The notes beneath the pieces are model-generated. The model was not told the DNA's origin. It was given only the letters and a program-made list of their open reading frames with translations, and did not search any database. Positions 1 to 7,938 of a stretch of DNA of 15,660 nucleotides are shown here, one piece after another (within the stretch, counting starts at the first letter, position 1; each line of letters opens with the position of its first letter). Where the stretch lies: NCBI GenBank assembly GCA_002378975.1, contig DFST01000003.1:5657-21316 (forward strand). The letters are read 5' to 3'. The DNA comes from Chitinophagaceae bacterium UBA3430 (GTDB lineage: Bacteria; Bacteroidota; Bacteroidia; Chitinophagales; Chitinophagaceae). Made by a program: the position numbers and the translations under genes.

Positions 1-498
1 TATCAATCATTCAACCAGCCTGGCTATCCCTATCAATTTGAATATCCAGTCTATGCCCGGGTAGTCAAGGATTCGACTTTTTTCGAGGATCAAGCCGGCG
101 ACTGGTGGATCAACATCGATGTGCCTTCCCTGAATGGCCGCATCTACATTAGTTACAAAGCCATCGGTCCCAAAAACCCGTTCGATTCATTGATCCGCGA
201 TGGGTATCGACTCGCCTATCAACAGCACGTGGATGTAGCCAACCGGATCGACGACAGCTTGATGATTACACCCAATGGGGTCGAAGGCATTTATTTTTCG
301 CTCGGGGGTAACACCGCAACGGCCAATCAATTTTTTCTGACCGATTCCACGAAACACTTTCTTCGTGGCGCCTTGTATTTTGATGCTACACCCAATGCCG
401 ATTCGCTGGGCATCGTCAATGATTTTCTTAAAAAAGATCTGCTTCACATGATCAATACGTTGCAGTGGACCGATCGTTTGAAACCTCAACAACCATGA
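1..498 (+). CDS. gldD: Gliding motility lipoprotein GldD (3' part, 5' end outside window)
   Basis: The frame is open from base 1 to a TGA at 496-498, giving the last 165 residues. It reads like the mature part of GldD: an early run YQSFNQPGYPYQFEYPVYA, then DWWINIDVPSLNGRIYISYK and, later, GVEGIYFSLGGNTATANQFF and HFLRGALYFDATPNADSL. GldD is an outer-envelope lipoprotein of the Bacteroidota needed for gliding in flavobacteria and linked to the type IX secretion/gliding machinery; its biochemical role is not known. Full-length relatives are about 190 residues, so the missing part should be the signal peptide with lipobox and a few mature residues. The stop codon overlaps the next gene's ATG (ATGA at 495-498), which suggests translational coupling. 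Family assignment is by recognition of the conserved blocks, and confidence is good. Confidence 0.88.
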   Translation, partial: YQSFNQPGYPYQFEYPVYARVVKDSTFFEDQAGDWWINIDVPSLNGRIYISYKAIGPKNPFDSLIRDGYRLAYQQHVDVANRIDDSLMITPNGVEGIYFSLGGNTATANQFFLTDSTKHFLRGALYFDATPNADSLGIVNDFLKKDLLHMINTLQWTDRLKPQQP

Positions 499-1097
499 TC
501 GTTATCGATAAACTGCTGATCAGCGAAGACATCGTCGACAAGAAATTTGTCTGCGACCTCAATCGTTGCAAGGGAGGGTGTTGCGAGGATGGCGCGGCCG
601 GCGCCCCTTTGGAGTTGGAAGAAAAAGCCATCATCGATTCCGTGCAGGAGATCGTGAAGCCGTATCTCAGTCAAACCTCGCTCAATGAGATCGAGAAGAA
701 AGGAAACTATGTATACGATGTAGAATATGAATGGGTGACACCTACGGTTGATTCGGATAAGGAGATCTGTGCATTTGCGATCCGACGCCCCAACGGCATG
801 ATCCATTGCGCTTTTGAGCAGGCCTACCTCGACGGAAAGATCGCCTGGAAAAAACCCATCAGCTGCCACCTTTATCCCATCGTGGCCAAAAAAGGGAAAT
901 ACGGCGATTATGAGCGGTTGAACTACGAGCCCCGGGAAGATATCTGTAAGCCCGGGTGCCTGAATGGGGAGGCGCTGCAGGTTCCCGTTTATCAATTCCT
1001 GCGCGAACCGATCGTACGCAAATACGGAGAAGAAATTTATGAGGCGCTTGACACCATCGCGAAAGGCGGATGGGAGGAAATCGATTTCAAGCAGTAA
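495..1097 (+). CDS. DUF3109 family cysteine-rich protein
   Basis: A 200-residue protein of the DUF3109 family, which is common in Bacteroidota and has no established function. The start at ATG 495 is chosen because the family begins MIVIDK; an ATG ten codons upstream lies inside gldD and would add an unrelated tail. The N-terminus carries Cys20-x4-Cys25-x3-Cys29-Cys30 (core RCKGGCC), followed by further cysteines in the contexts KEICAF, MIHCAF, ISCHLYPI and DICKPGC. This pattern resembles the metal- or Fe-S-binding YkgJ/FliB-like cysteine proteins, so metal binding is a reasonable inference but not shown. There is no signal peptide or membrane segment, so it should be cytosolic. It overlaps the gldD stop by four bases and is followed eight bases later by lutB, so the three probably share a transcript. 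Confidence 0.85.
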   Translation: MIVIDKLLISEDIVDKKFVCDLNRCKGGCCEDGAAGAPLELEEKAIIDSVQEIVKPYLSQTSLNEIEKKGNYVYDVEYEWVTPTVDSDKEICAFAIRRPNGMIHCAFEQAYLDGKIAWKKPISCHLYPIVAKKGKYGDYERLNYEPREDICKPGCLNGEALQVPVYQFLREPIVRKYGEEIYEALDTIAKGGWEEIDFKQ

Positions 1098-1105
1098 TTT
1101 TAGGT

Positions 1106-2506
1106 ATGTCCCGCATCGAAGACAACGGCCCCGAGATCAAATCCACCTTTCAGGCACGCAGTGCTGTGAAAGCAGCCGACCGTGAGCACCGCCGAAAGAT
1201 CAATTTCAACATTGGTCGATACGATGCAGCTGTTCCTAAGGGAAAGGCACAATACACCGATTTGATGAGTGCCCGCGAACGGGCCAAAAACCGAAAGTGG
1301 AAGGCCCTCGAAAATTTAGATCGATTGCTGGAGGATTTTGAGGCCCAACTCCTGAAGCGAGGCGCTAAGGTGATCTGGGCCGAAGACGTGCAGCAAGCGC
1401 AAGCCGCCATCCGAAAGATCTGTGCGGAAAAGAATTGCAAAACCTTGGTGAAAAGCAAGAGCATGGTGACCGAGGAGATCCATCTCAATGATTTTCTTCA
1501 AACCATCGGCGTAGATTCTGTTGAAACCGATTTGGGTGAATACATTCAACAACTCGATGGAGAAGCTCCTTATCACATCGTTACGCCGGCCATGCACAAA
1601 AGCAAGGAAGATGTGGCCAAACTATTTGCTGAAAAATTAGGCACCGACCCCAATGCCACACCTACCGAACTGACGCTTACGGCTCGAGCCATTCTTCGTG
1701 AAAAATATCGCCAAGCCGAGATCGGGGTGACCGGTGCGAATTTTCTCATTGCCGACATCGGTGGTATTGCCGTTACGGAAAACGAAGGCAACGCCCGCCT
1801 CAGTTGCGCCTGGCCCAAAACACATATTGTCATTGCCGGAATTGAGAAGATGATCCCTTCACTGGTCGATCTGGATCTGTTTTGGCCGTTGTTGGCTACC
1901 TACGGCACCGGACAACAACTCACTGTTTACAATACGTTGATCACCGGACCGAAACAGTCTTTTGAAACCGACGGACCGGAAGAGATGTATGTGATCTTGC
2001 TCGACAATGGTCGCACGCAGATCTTAGCCGATCCCAAGCAACGGGAGAGTTTGTACTGCATTCGCTGCGGTGCTTGCCTCAATGCTTGTCCGGTTTACAA
2101 GAATATCGGTGGCCATACCTATGGCACTACGTACAGTGGCCCCATCGGATCCGTGATCACCCCAAACCTGAAATCGCTGGGCGAGTGGAAGCACCTGAGT
2201 GAAGCGTCCTCGCTCTGTGGAAATTGCACCGAAGTATGTGCCGTTCGCATCAATTTACACGAATTGCTTCTTCACAATCGGCATGCGGCGGTTGTCAAAG
2301 GCGAAGCGCCACTGGCCGAGAAACTAACCTGGAAGCTGTGGCGCCAGGGCATGTTGCATCGAAGTTGGATGAACCTGGCGACCGGACGAATCAAGAATAA
2401 AGTGGTGAACGGATTGGCCAAAGGGTGGACCGAGCAACGGGGCGATCTGGAATTTCCGAATAAGAGTTTCAATCAACTTTGGAAAGAGCGTCAGAAAAAT
2501 CGCTGA
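1106..2506 (+). CDS. lutB: LutB-type LUD domain/4Fe-4S iron-sulfur protein
   Basis: A 466-residue protein with the LutB layout: an N-terminal LUD domain (about residues 50-290, including IGVTGANFLIADIGGIAVTE and ENEGNARLS) and a C-terminal ferredoxin-like region. The first cluster motif is Cys318-x2-Cys321-x2-Cys324-x3-Cys328-Pro; the second is Cys371-x2-Cys374-x3-Cys378 followed by Ala instead of the usual Pro. In Bacillus subtilis LutB works with LutA and LutC to oxidise L-lactate to pyruvate; the electron path is only partly understood. Start ATG 1106 (MSRIEDNG) is preferred over an ATG at 1070 that overlaps the previous gene. No lutA lies in the window, and a LutC-like gene is about 12 kb away at 14727-15362. 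The substrate in this organism is therefore unproven. Confidence 0.9.
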   Translation: MSRIEDNGPEIKSTFQARSAVKAADREHRRKINFNIGRYDAAVPKGKAQYTDLMSARERAKNRKWKALENLDRLLEDFEAQLLKRGAKVIWAEDVQQAQAAIRKICAEKNCKTLVKSKSMVTEEIHLNDFLQTIGVDSVETDLGEYIQQLDGEAPYHIVTPAMHKSKEDVAKLFAEKLGTDPNATPTELTLTARAILREKYRQAEIGVTGANFLIADIGGIAVTENEGNARLSCAWPKTHIVIAGIEKMIPSLVDLDLFWPLLATYGTGQQLTVYNTLITGPKQSFETDGPEEMYVILLDNGRTQILADPKQRESLYCIRCGACLNACPVYKNIGGHTYGTTYSGPIGSVITPNLKSLGEWKHLSEASSLCGNCTEVCAVRINLHELLLHNRHAAVVKGEAPLAEKLTWKLWRQGMLHRSWMNLATGRIKNKVVNGLAKGWTEQRGDLEFPNKSFNQLWKERQKNR

Positions 2507-2512
2507 TCCATT

Positions 2513-3814
2513 TTGCTTCTTTACGCACATACCCTCACCCCGCGTTTGCGTTACATCACGCACTGGTTCGCCGAACAGTTTCTTTTCGATTCAATCGAGT
2601 GCACTGATTCAATCGATCAATATCGCGCTCACACAGGCCTCTGCATCAATTACAGCAAGGAACGCATTCGCGATACGGAATGTTGGATTCAGGCGGCAAC
2701 ATTGTTGTTCGAATCGGACATCCATCCCATCCAACTGGATGTGCAGCAGAACGGAACGTTTTCGACTTTCTTTTGCGGCCGTGGCGATATGGGCTTTGAT
2801 GTATTTGCAGCCAGTTTTTACCTGATTAGTCGCTACGAAGAATATTTGCCCCATCCGTCAGATGCGTATGGGCGATTTTCGCATGACGCATCGCTGGCTT
2901 TTCAACATGGATTTTTAGATCGTCCGATCGTCGATCAATGGATGCAGCAATTCTGTCTTTGTCTGCAGTCCAAATTTCCCGAACTGGTTATTCGCCCCAT
3001 CGAGTTTACTCACCTGGCAACCTATGACATCGATGAGTCTTTCGCTTACCAACATAAACCGGTGTGGTTGCAGGCTGCCGGTTTGCTTCGAGATATTATT
3101 TTGTTTCGGTTGGCTTGGGTGCGGGAACGAGTGGCCGTTTGGCTGAATCAACGGCCGGATCCGTATGATTCATTTGAGTTTATTCGATCGCTGCATGTAA
3201 ACACATCCACGCGACCGCTGATATTTATATTGATGGCTGAGCAGCGCGGGCAGTACGATAAGAATCTGTCGCCTCAACATCCTGCTCAAGCACAGCTGAT
3301 TCGTTCCTTATCCAGTTGGTCTGATTTGGCCCTGCATCCTTCCTGGCGCAGTGGCGATGAGCCCGAGTTACTGATCAAGGAAAAGCAACATTTGCAGGCG
3401 CTGATCGGTCGTCCGATACGTGCGTCGAGACAACATTATATTCGATTTCGATTGCCTACTACCTATCGCTTGTTGGTCGAAGCCGGACTCCAAGATGATT
3501 ATTCGATGGGGTATGGTTCCATCAATGGATTTCGTGCCGGTACGGCCCGCTCCTTTTTTTGGTATGATCTAGCGCGTGAGCAGGTGAGTACGTTGTGTAT
3601 CCACCCATTTTGTTATATGGAAGCGAATTCGTTTTATGAATTGGGCCAGGGGATTGAGGAAGCGGCGAACGATTGGACAGCGTTAGAAGGGCAGATCCGA
3701 CAATACGGCGGCGCCATGATTACCGTTTGGCACAATACGTTTTTGGGGACGCAGGCTCGTTTTTCTGGTTGGCGCGAGCGGTATGCCAATTGGTTTCGTG
3801 GTCTATGCAATTAA
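2513..3814 (+). CDS. Polysaccharide deacetylase-like protein (DUF7033 type)
   Basis: A 433-residue protein matching a Bacteroidota family annotated as polysaccharide deacetylase with an N-terminal DUF7033 region. The N-terminal third contains CGRGDMGFDVFAASFYLISR and EEYLPH. The catalytic-like part has ATYDIDESF (Asp172, Asp174), ALHPSW (His275), RQHYIRF (His308), the NodB-like GSINGFRAGTARSFFWYD (Arg341) and a C-terminal TVWHNTFLG. The canonical second histidine of the NodB HxxxH motif is not visible, so the metal site is unusual and hydrolysis of an N- or O-acetylated sugar is only inferred. No signal peptide is seen. The start must be non-ATG: TTG 2513 (or ATT 2510) follows the lutB stop by two codons in the same frame, and the first in-frame ATG is about 90 codons later, inside conserved sequence. 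It ends in a four-base overlap with the opposing gene. Confidence 0.8.
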   Translation: MLLYAHTLTPRLRYITHWFAEQFLFDSIECTDSIDQYRAHTGLCINYSKERIRDTECWIQAATLLFESDIHPIQLDVQQNGTFSTFFCGRGDMGFDVFAASFYLISRYEEYLPHPSDAYGRFSHDASLAFQHGFLDRPIVDQWMQQFCLCLQSKFPELVIRPIEFTHLATYDIDESFAYQHKPVWLQAAGLLRDIILFRLAWVRERVAVWLNQRPDPYDSFEFIRSLHVNTSTRPLIFILMAEQRGQYDKNLSPQHPAQAQLIRSLSSWSDLALHPSWRSGDEPELLIKEKQHLQALIGRPIRASRQHYIRFRLPTTYRLLVEAGLQDDYSMGYGSINGFRAGTARSFFWYDLAREQVSTLCIHPFCYMEANSFYELGQGIEEAANDWTALEGQIRQYGGAMITVWHNTFLGTQARFSGWRERYANWFRGLCN

Positions 3815-4818
3815 ACGCCTTCTGGTTCCGGCTGCTCGAGCGGGTTGATTCGAAATGCTTGATTGACCAAGTAAACACCAAAAAGAGTGATGCCCGTACC
3901 CAATACCAGATATAAGGTAATGGCATCGTTGAAGTACAGCCAGCCGCAGAACGCAGCTACGATCGGATTTACATAGGCATAGATCGATGCCTGTTCAGTG
4001 GGTAGGTTTTGCAGGGCGTATAGGTAGCAGATAAACGCGATCAACGATCCAAAAACAATCAAGAATGCGATGGATGTCCAAGCTTGATACGGAACGTCGG
4101 CAAGTGGAATCGATTGTCCGGTGAATTCACTGACTGTGAAAAGCGTTAATCCGGAAATAACCATTTGCAGGCCCAAGCTGAAATAAGGATTGAAGGACAG
4201 GGCTTCTTTTTTGGTGTACAGCGTGGCAAAAGCCCAGGTCCAAGTTGCGATCAATGAAAGTATGATACCGAAACGGAAATCAGCGTTCATGAAATCACTC
4301 ATGTGTTCGTAAAAGATGGTACATACTCCGCCGAATCCAAGTAAGAGTCCGAGGATTGCTTTTTTGGGTAGTTTCTCGCGGCTTACAAACAATCCGATGA
4401 TCACGAGCCAGAGTGGAAAGATGGCGCCCATGATCGCACCCATGCCCGCGCTGATGTACTTGACGCTCCAGGTACTCAGTCCGTTGCTCATCATGAAATT
4501 CAAAAAGCTGAGGATGATTACCGATCGCCATTGCTTGCCTTGGGGTAGTTTTTCTTTTCGGATCAGGAAGTAGCTTACATAAATTGAGCCGGCAATGAAT
4601 TGTCGCATCCCCGCCAATTGCAGCGCAGGCATGTACTTGACCCCGATCTTGGAAGCGATCCAGGTCAGTCCCCAGAAGAGACAAACCACCACCAATGCCA
4701 AGATCGCTTTGCCTTTGGTCCCTTGTTTGTAATAATAAAAGGGATTGAATATTTCTAGGGATTCCTTGGAGCGTTGCGCTCCACGCAGCAGCGAATCGTA
4801 TAGGTTCCCAAAAAGCAT
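3811..4818 (-). CDS. EamA/DMT-family inner-membrane transporter
   Basis: A 335-residue membrane protein with two tandem EamA repeats (about residues 38-170 and 185-325) and roughly ten hydrophobic segments, for example ILALVVVCLFWGLTWIASK at the first helix and YAYVNPIVAAFCGWLYF near the ninth. The helix-1 FWG and the YVNP motif are typical of the drug/metabolite transporter superfamily; the substrate cannot be told from sequence. The start ATG (4818) overlaps the purH stop by one base (TGATG), which suggests coupling. It leaves an unusually long hydrophilic leader of about 36 residues before the first helix, and no better in-frame ATG exists before that helix. The stop shares TTAA with the opposing deacetylase gene, so no terminator fits between them. 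Confidence 0.86.
   Translation of the reverse strand: MLFGNLYDSLLRGAQRSKESLEIFNPFYYYKQGTKGKAILALVVVCLFWGLTWIASKIGVKYMPALQLAGMRQFIAGSIYVSYFLIRKEKLPQGKQWRSVIILSFLNFMMSNGLSTWSVKYISAGMGAIMGAIFPLWLVIIGLFVSREKLPKKAILGLLLGFGGVCTIFYEHMSDFMNADFRFGIILSLIATWTWAFATLYTKKEALSFNPYFSLGLQMVISGLTLFTVSEFTGQSIPLADVPYQAWTSIAFLIVFGSLIAFICYLYALQNLPTEQASIYAYVNPIVAAFCGWLYFNDAITLYLVLGTGITLFGVYLVNQAFRINPLEQPEPEGV
4767..4783. repeat. Perfect short hairpin inside the EamA N-terminal leader
   Basis: TGGAGCG and CGCTCCA form a perfect 7-base-pair stem around a three-base loop (TTG on the + strand). It lies in codons 12-18 of the annotated transporter frame, before the first membrane helix, where the protein is not conserved in appearance. 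It could act in the purH-transporter mRNA. No T-run follows on either strand, so it is not a standard terminator. Confidence 0.35.
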
Positions 4819-6344
4819 CAGTGCTTGAAATGGCGTTGTCCGGTGATCACCATGGCCAATTTATGTTGCTGGCAATATTCGATCGAGTCGTTGTCGCGCA
4901 CCGATCCGCCGGGTTGAATGAACGCTTCAATGCCGGCCTGATGTCCCAGTTGCACGCAATCATTGAAGGGAAAGAACGCATCGCTGGCCATCACGGCTCC
5001 CTGCAAATCGAATTGAAATTGTTTTGATTTTTCGATCGCCTGACGAAGCGAGTCGATTCGGCTGGTTTGTCCGCAGCCTTTTCCGATCAATTGCATATTC
5101 TTAACCAATGCGATGGCATTGCTCTTGAGGTGTTTGCAGACCAGGTTGGCGAAGATCAGGTTGTCTTTTTCTGACTCCGTGGTTTCGCGGCCGCCGGCTT
5201 CTTTCCATTCGGAGAAATTGCCTTCATCCACTGTTTGAATCAGTACGCCGTTCAACAGGGAACGACTTTGTTGACCAACTTTTGGCAAGGCACGTATGGC
5301 CAGGAGGATCCGATTTTTTTTGGTGCGCAGAATCTCCAGTGCTTCTGTCGTGAAGCCGGGCGCCAACAATACTTCAAAGAAAATATCTTGAATGGCACTA
5401 GCGGTTGGTGCATCGATGATGCCGTTACATATCAGGATGCCGCCAAACGCACTTTCGGGGTCGCCGGCGAGTGCATCTTGCCAAGCGGCCAAGACCGTGG
5501 GTCGCTGCGCCATGCCGCACACGTTGGTGTGCTTGATGATTCCAAAAGTGTATTTGCCACTGAGTTCGTGCGGAAATTCACGAATGAGTTGCAAAGCGGC
5601 ATCTACGTCAACCAGGTTGTTGTAGGATAGTTCCTTGCCATTGAGTTTTTCGAAAAGCGCATTCAGGTCGCCGTAAAAAGTAGCGGGTTGATGGGGATTC
5701 TCTCCATAACGAAGTGGTTGAGGAAAAGGCTGCGCCTGGAAAAACTCGTTGCCACCTGTCGAATTGAAATAATGTGCAATGGCTACGTCGTAGTGGGCCA
5801 CTACTTCAAAGGCTTTGGCCGCAAATGAGCGGCGTTGATCGAGCGTCAGGGATCCATCTTGTGCATCGAGTAACTGGGCCAATGGGGCGTAGTCGTTTTT
5901 TGCGGCGATGACGGTCAGGTCTTGATGGTTCTTCGCGGCGGCGCGGATCATTGAGGGGCCGCCTATGTCGATCTTCTCGATGATGGATTTCTCGTCGTTT
6001 GTGGAGGCAACGGTCTCTTCGAACGGATACAGGTCTACGATCACGAGATCGATCTCGGGGATCGAATACTGCTGCATCTCGCTGCGATGAGTTTCATCGT
6101 TTCTTTTTCCAAGTATTCCGCCAAAAACGACTGGGTGCAAGGTCTTTACTCGTCCGCCCAAGATTGCGGGATAATTGGTTAGCGCTTCGACCGGAGTTAC
6201 GGTAGCACCCAGTGATTCCAGAAAAGTTTGTGTTCCGCCGGTTGAATAGATCTTGACCTGGTGTTTTTTGAGTTGCTCAACGAGGGGCTCCAGACCGTCT
6301 TTATAGAAAACTGAGATCAGGGCCGATTGTATCTTTTTTTGCAT
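4818..6344 (-). CDS. purH: Bifunctional AICAR formyltransferase/IMP cyclohydrolase
   Basis: A 508-residue PurH catalysing the last two steps to IMP: formyl transfer from 10-formyl-THF to AICAR, then cyclisation of FAICAR. The N-terminal cyclohydrolase (MGS-like fold, residues 1 to about 130) shows SALISVFYKDGLEPLV, IYSTGGT, GGRVKTLHP and VDLYPFEETV. The C-terminal transformylase shows LRYGENPHQPATFYG, GKELSYNN, the catalytic pair Lys271-His272 in IIKHTNVCG, and DPESAFGGI. Length matches bacterial PurH (about 510-530). ATG 6344 (MQKKIQSALISV) is chosen; a TTG at 6365 in the same frame lies inside a probable promoter -7 box and would add seven unconserved residues. It is preceded by comEC with a 71-base gap and followed directly by the EamA gene. 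Confidence 0.96.
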   Translation of the reverse strand: MQKKIQSALISVFYKDGLEPLVEQLKKHQVKIYSTGGTQTFLESLGATVTPVEALTNYPAILGGRVKTLHPVVFGGILGKRNDETHRSEMQQYSIPEIDLVIVDLYPFEETVASTNDEKSIIEKIDIGGPSMIRAAAKNHQDLTVIAAKNDYAPLAQLLDAQDGSLTLDQRRSFAAKAFEVVAHYDVAIAHYFNSTGGNEFFQAQPFPQPLRYGENPHQPATFYGDLNALFEKLNGKELSYNNLVDVDAALQLIREFPHELSGKYTFGIIKHTNVCGMAQRPTVLAAWQDALAGDPESAFGGILICNGIIDAPTASAIQDIFFEVLLAPGFTTEALEILRTKKNRILLAIRALPKVGQQSRSLLNGVLIQTVDEGNFSEWKEAGGRETTESEKDNLIFANLVCKHLKSNAIALVKNMQLIGKGCGQTSRIDSLRQAIEKSKQFQFDLQGAVMASDAFFPFNDCVQLGHQAGIEAFIQPGGSVRDNDSIEYCQQHKLAMVITGQRHFKH

Positions 6345-6362
6345 AGTTAGGGGGGGATGACG

Positions 6363-6393
6363 CAAATTTACCGGATGTGGGTTGCTTGCTCAA
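6363..6393 (-). promoter_or_regulatory. Probable Bacteroidota-type promoter of purH
   Basis: On the minus strand TAAATTTG (6370-6363) matches the Bacteroidota -7 consensus TAnnTTTG exactly. A TTG (6393-6391) stands 20 bases upstream, at the -33 position. Transcription would begin about 6355-6358, giving a short leader of roughly 12 bases before ATG 6344. It lies in the 71-base gap after the comEC stop, so purH (and the coupled transporter gene) may be expressed independently of carB-comEC. Confidence 0.55.
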
Positions 6394-6415
6394 GGGGCGG
6401 GGATAAGTTTCGTGT

Positions 6416-7867
6416 TTACCAGCTATAAACGGCACCCGGAATGCGGTCCAGTTGTTCTACCCAAGCGTTCATTCCATCCAGTATACAGGTGATGATCCAG
6501 GTGGTTGGTTCCGACGGCAGTTGAAAGATTGATAGGGGAATAAGAAAGAAGAGTCCCAGTAAAGCAAGTGAAGAAAGTGGTACGGCAATCAAATTGGCTG
6601 GGAGAAACAGCCAGGGGAATTGATGGAAATAATAACTGGTCAGGGGCAGGGTGCAGGCGGTGGCCGCCAAGGTCATGCAGGCGGATTCCCATGTACTCTT
6701 CAGCAACCGATTTTGCGGACGTATAACATTCACGAGAACAGGGTGCAGGAGTAAGATTCCCGCCACCGCTGCATGGGAGAGTTGGAAGCCGGGATCGAAC
6801 AACCAATCCGGGTCGGCAATTAATAAGATCAACATGGAAAGTCCGAGTGCCTGCATGCCCGATACCGGCCGTTCCATCCATCTACCCAACGCAATGGCCG
6901 TAAACATGATGCCGGCCCGCAACACGGACGCTTCGGCCCCCGCGATGAAACAGAAGATCCAGATGCAGCTCAATGCGATGAGTTGTCGGAGTAATGCGCC
7001 GCCTCGGAGAAACAAAAGTGGAAAGAGCAGGCGCCAGAGTATTTCGAATACAAGTGATACGTGCAATCCGGAGATGGCAATGATGTGGATGGTTCCGGTT
7101 CGGGTGTAGTGTTGTTTGCGTTCCGGATCCAATCCGCCTTTCCATCCGATCAACAGGGCGGTGGCCAGTCCTGCTCGGCTTGAGTCGGGCAGCGCTCGGT
7201 AGATTTGGTTGCGTACCTCAGACTGAACTCGATGCAATCGATTCGAAAGGTTGTGTTTTGATCGAGGTATTTGATGGATGGGCGTGTTTGACTGTACATA
7301 GCTTTGGTGGGTGATCTTTTTTTGTCGGCAGTAACGCGCATAATCAAACGAGGCATTGGGTTTATTCTGAATGCGTTGAAGGGGTAAAGAGATCCAGAAC
7401 CGATCACCGGGCTTGGCCGTCAATGCCCACGCACGTTGTTTTGTATACAAATGGATGCCTCCATCGATCGAACTGATTTGAGTAGAATCTTGATACGCTT
7501 GTAGATCCGCCGTGAGGCGCCATCCCGAACGAGTGGGTGTTGCTTCTTCGCGGATCTTAATCAGCCAGTCGGTGTTTTCAGTTCGATTGTTCCCAATCCA
7601 CGAAGGTTGCTGACGAAGATCGCGCAGTGAAGTGAACAAGACGCCTGAACAGGTGACGGCCAAGAATAAACACAATCCAACCAGTGGTTGCCACCTCCAG
7701 GTTCGGGTGCTCTTCCCCCGACTGAACAGGTAAGCCAGTATCAGAGAACCGATCAGCATGGCAGCTGCCCGGATACGTGTTGGCTCCAATGTGTTGTAGA
7801 GAATAATGCCTGCGGTAAAAGGGATCAGCCAGCGATAGATAGGCGCTCTCCATCGTTCAAACAGCAT
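6416..7867 (-). CDS. ComEC/Rec2-family membrane protein, C-terminally short
   Basis: A 483-residue polytopic membrane protein. The order is: three N-terminal hydrophobic segments (about 13-81), a soluble DUF4131/OB-like stretch (about 82-200), then the Competence domain with GLATALLIGWKGGLDP, HIIAISGLHVSL, AGAEASVLRAGIMF and FDPGFQLSHAAVAGILLL. ComEC forms the inner-membrane channel for single-stranded DNA in natural transformation; in many Bacteroidota its role is untested. Relatives in this phylum usually run to about 650-700 residues. Here the protein ends at DRIPGAVYSW, where relatives continue with more helices and a C-terminal soluble part, and no metallo-beta-lactamase domain follows. 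The remaining 71 bases before purH cannot hold the missing part. It may be a genuine short form or a decaying gene. It starts at ATG 7867, 71 bases after carB. Confidence 0.85.
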   Translation of the reverse strand: MLFERWRAPIYRWLIPFTAGIILYNTLEPTRIRAAAMLIGSLILAYLFSRGKSTRTWRWQPLVGLCLFLAVTCSGVLFTSLRDLRQQPSWIGNNRTENTDWLIKIREEATPTRSGWRLTADLQAYQDSTQISSIDGGIHLYTKQRAWALTAKPGDRFWISLPLQRIQNKPNASFDYARYCRQKKITHQSYVQSNTPIHQIPRSKHNLSNRLHRVQSEVRNQIYRALPDSSRAGLATALLIGWKGGLDPERKQHYTRTGTIHIIAISGLHVSLVFEILWRLLFPLLFLRGGALLRQLIALSCIWIFCFIAGAEASVLRAGIMFTAIALGRWMERPVSGMQALGLSMLILLIADPDWLFDPGFQLSHAAVAGILLLHPVLVNVIRPQNRLLKSTWESACMTLAATACTLPLTSYYFHQFPWLFLPANLIAVPLSSLALLGLFFLIPLSIFQLPSEPTTWIITCILDGMNAWVEQLDRIPGAVYSW

Positions 7868-7938
7868 GGTGAAGGGTTCGCACCAAACTACAACCCAACC
7901 AAACGCTTCAGCATGCTACTTTCCGTCCAACTCCCAAA

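Noticed and set aside
1070..1105. Earlier ATG start for lutB at 1070
   Set aside because: It overlaps the DUF3109 gene and adds 12 residues unlike LutB; ATG 1106 gives a normal N-terminus.
3834..3841. Palindrome GCTCGAGC near the convergent stops as a terminator
   Set aside because: There is no loop, no T-run on either side, and it lies in coding sequence.
6345..6365. TTG start for purH at 6365
   Set aside because: It overlaps the -7 promoter box and would add residues not seen in PurH.
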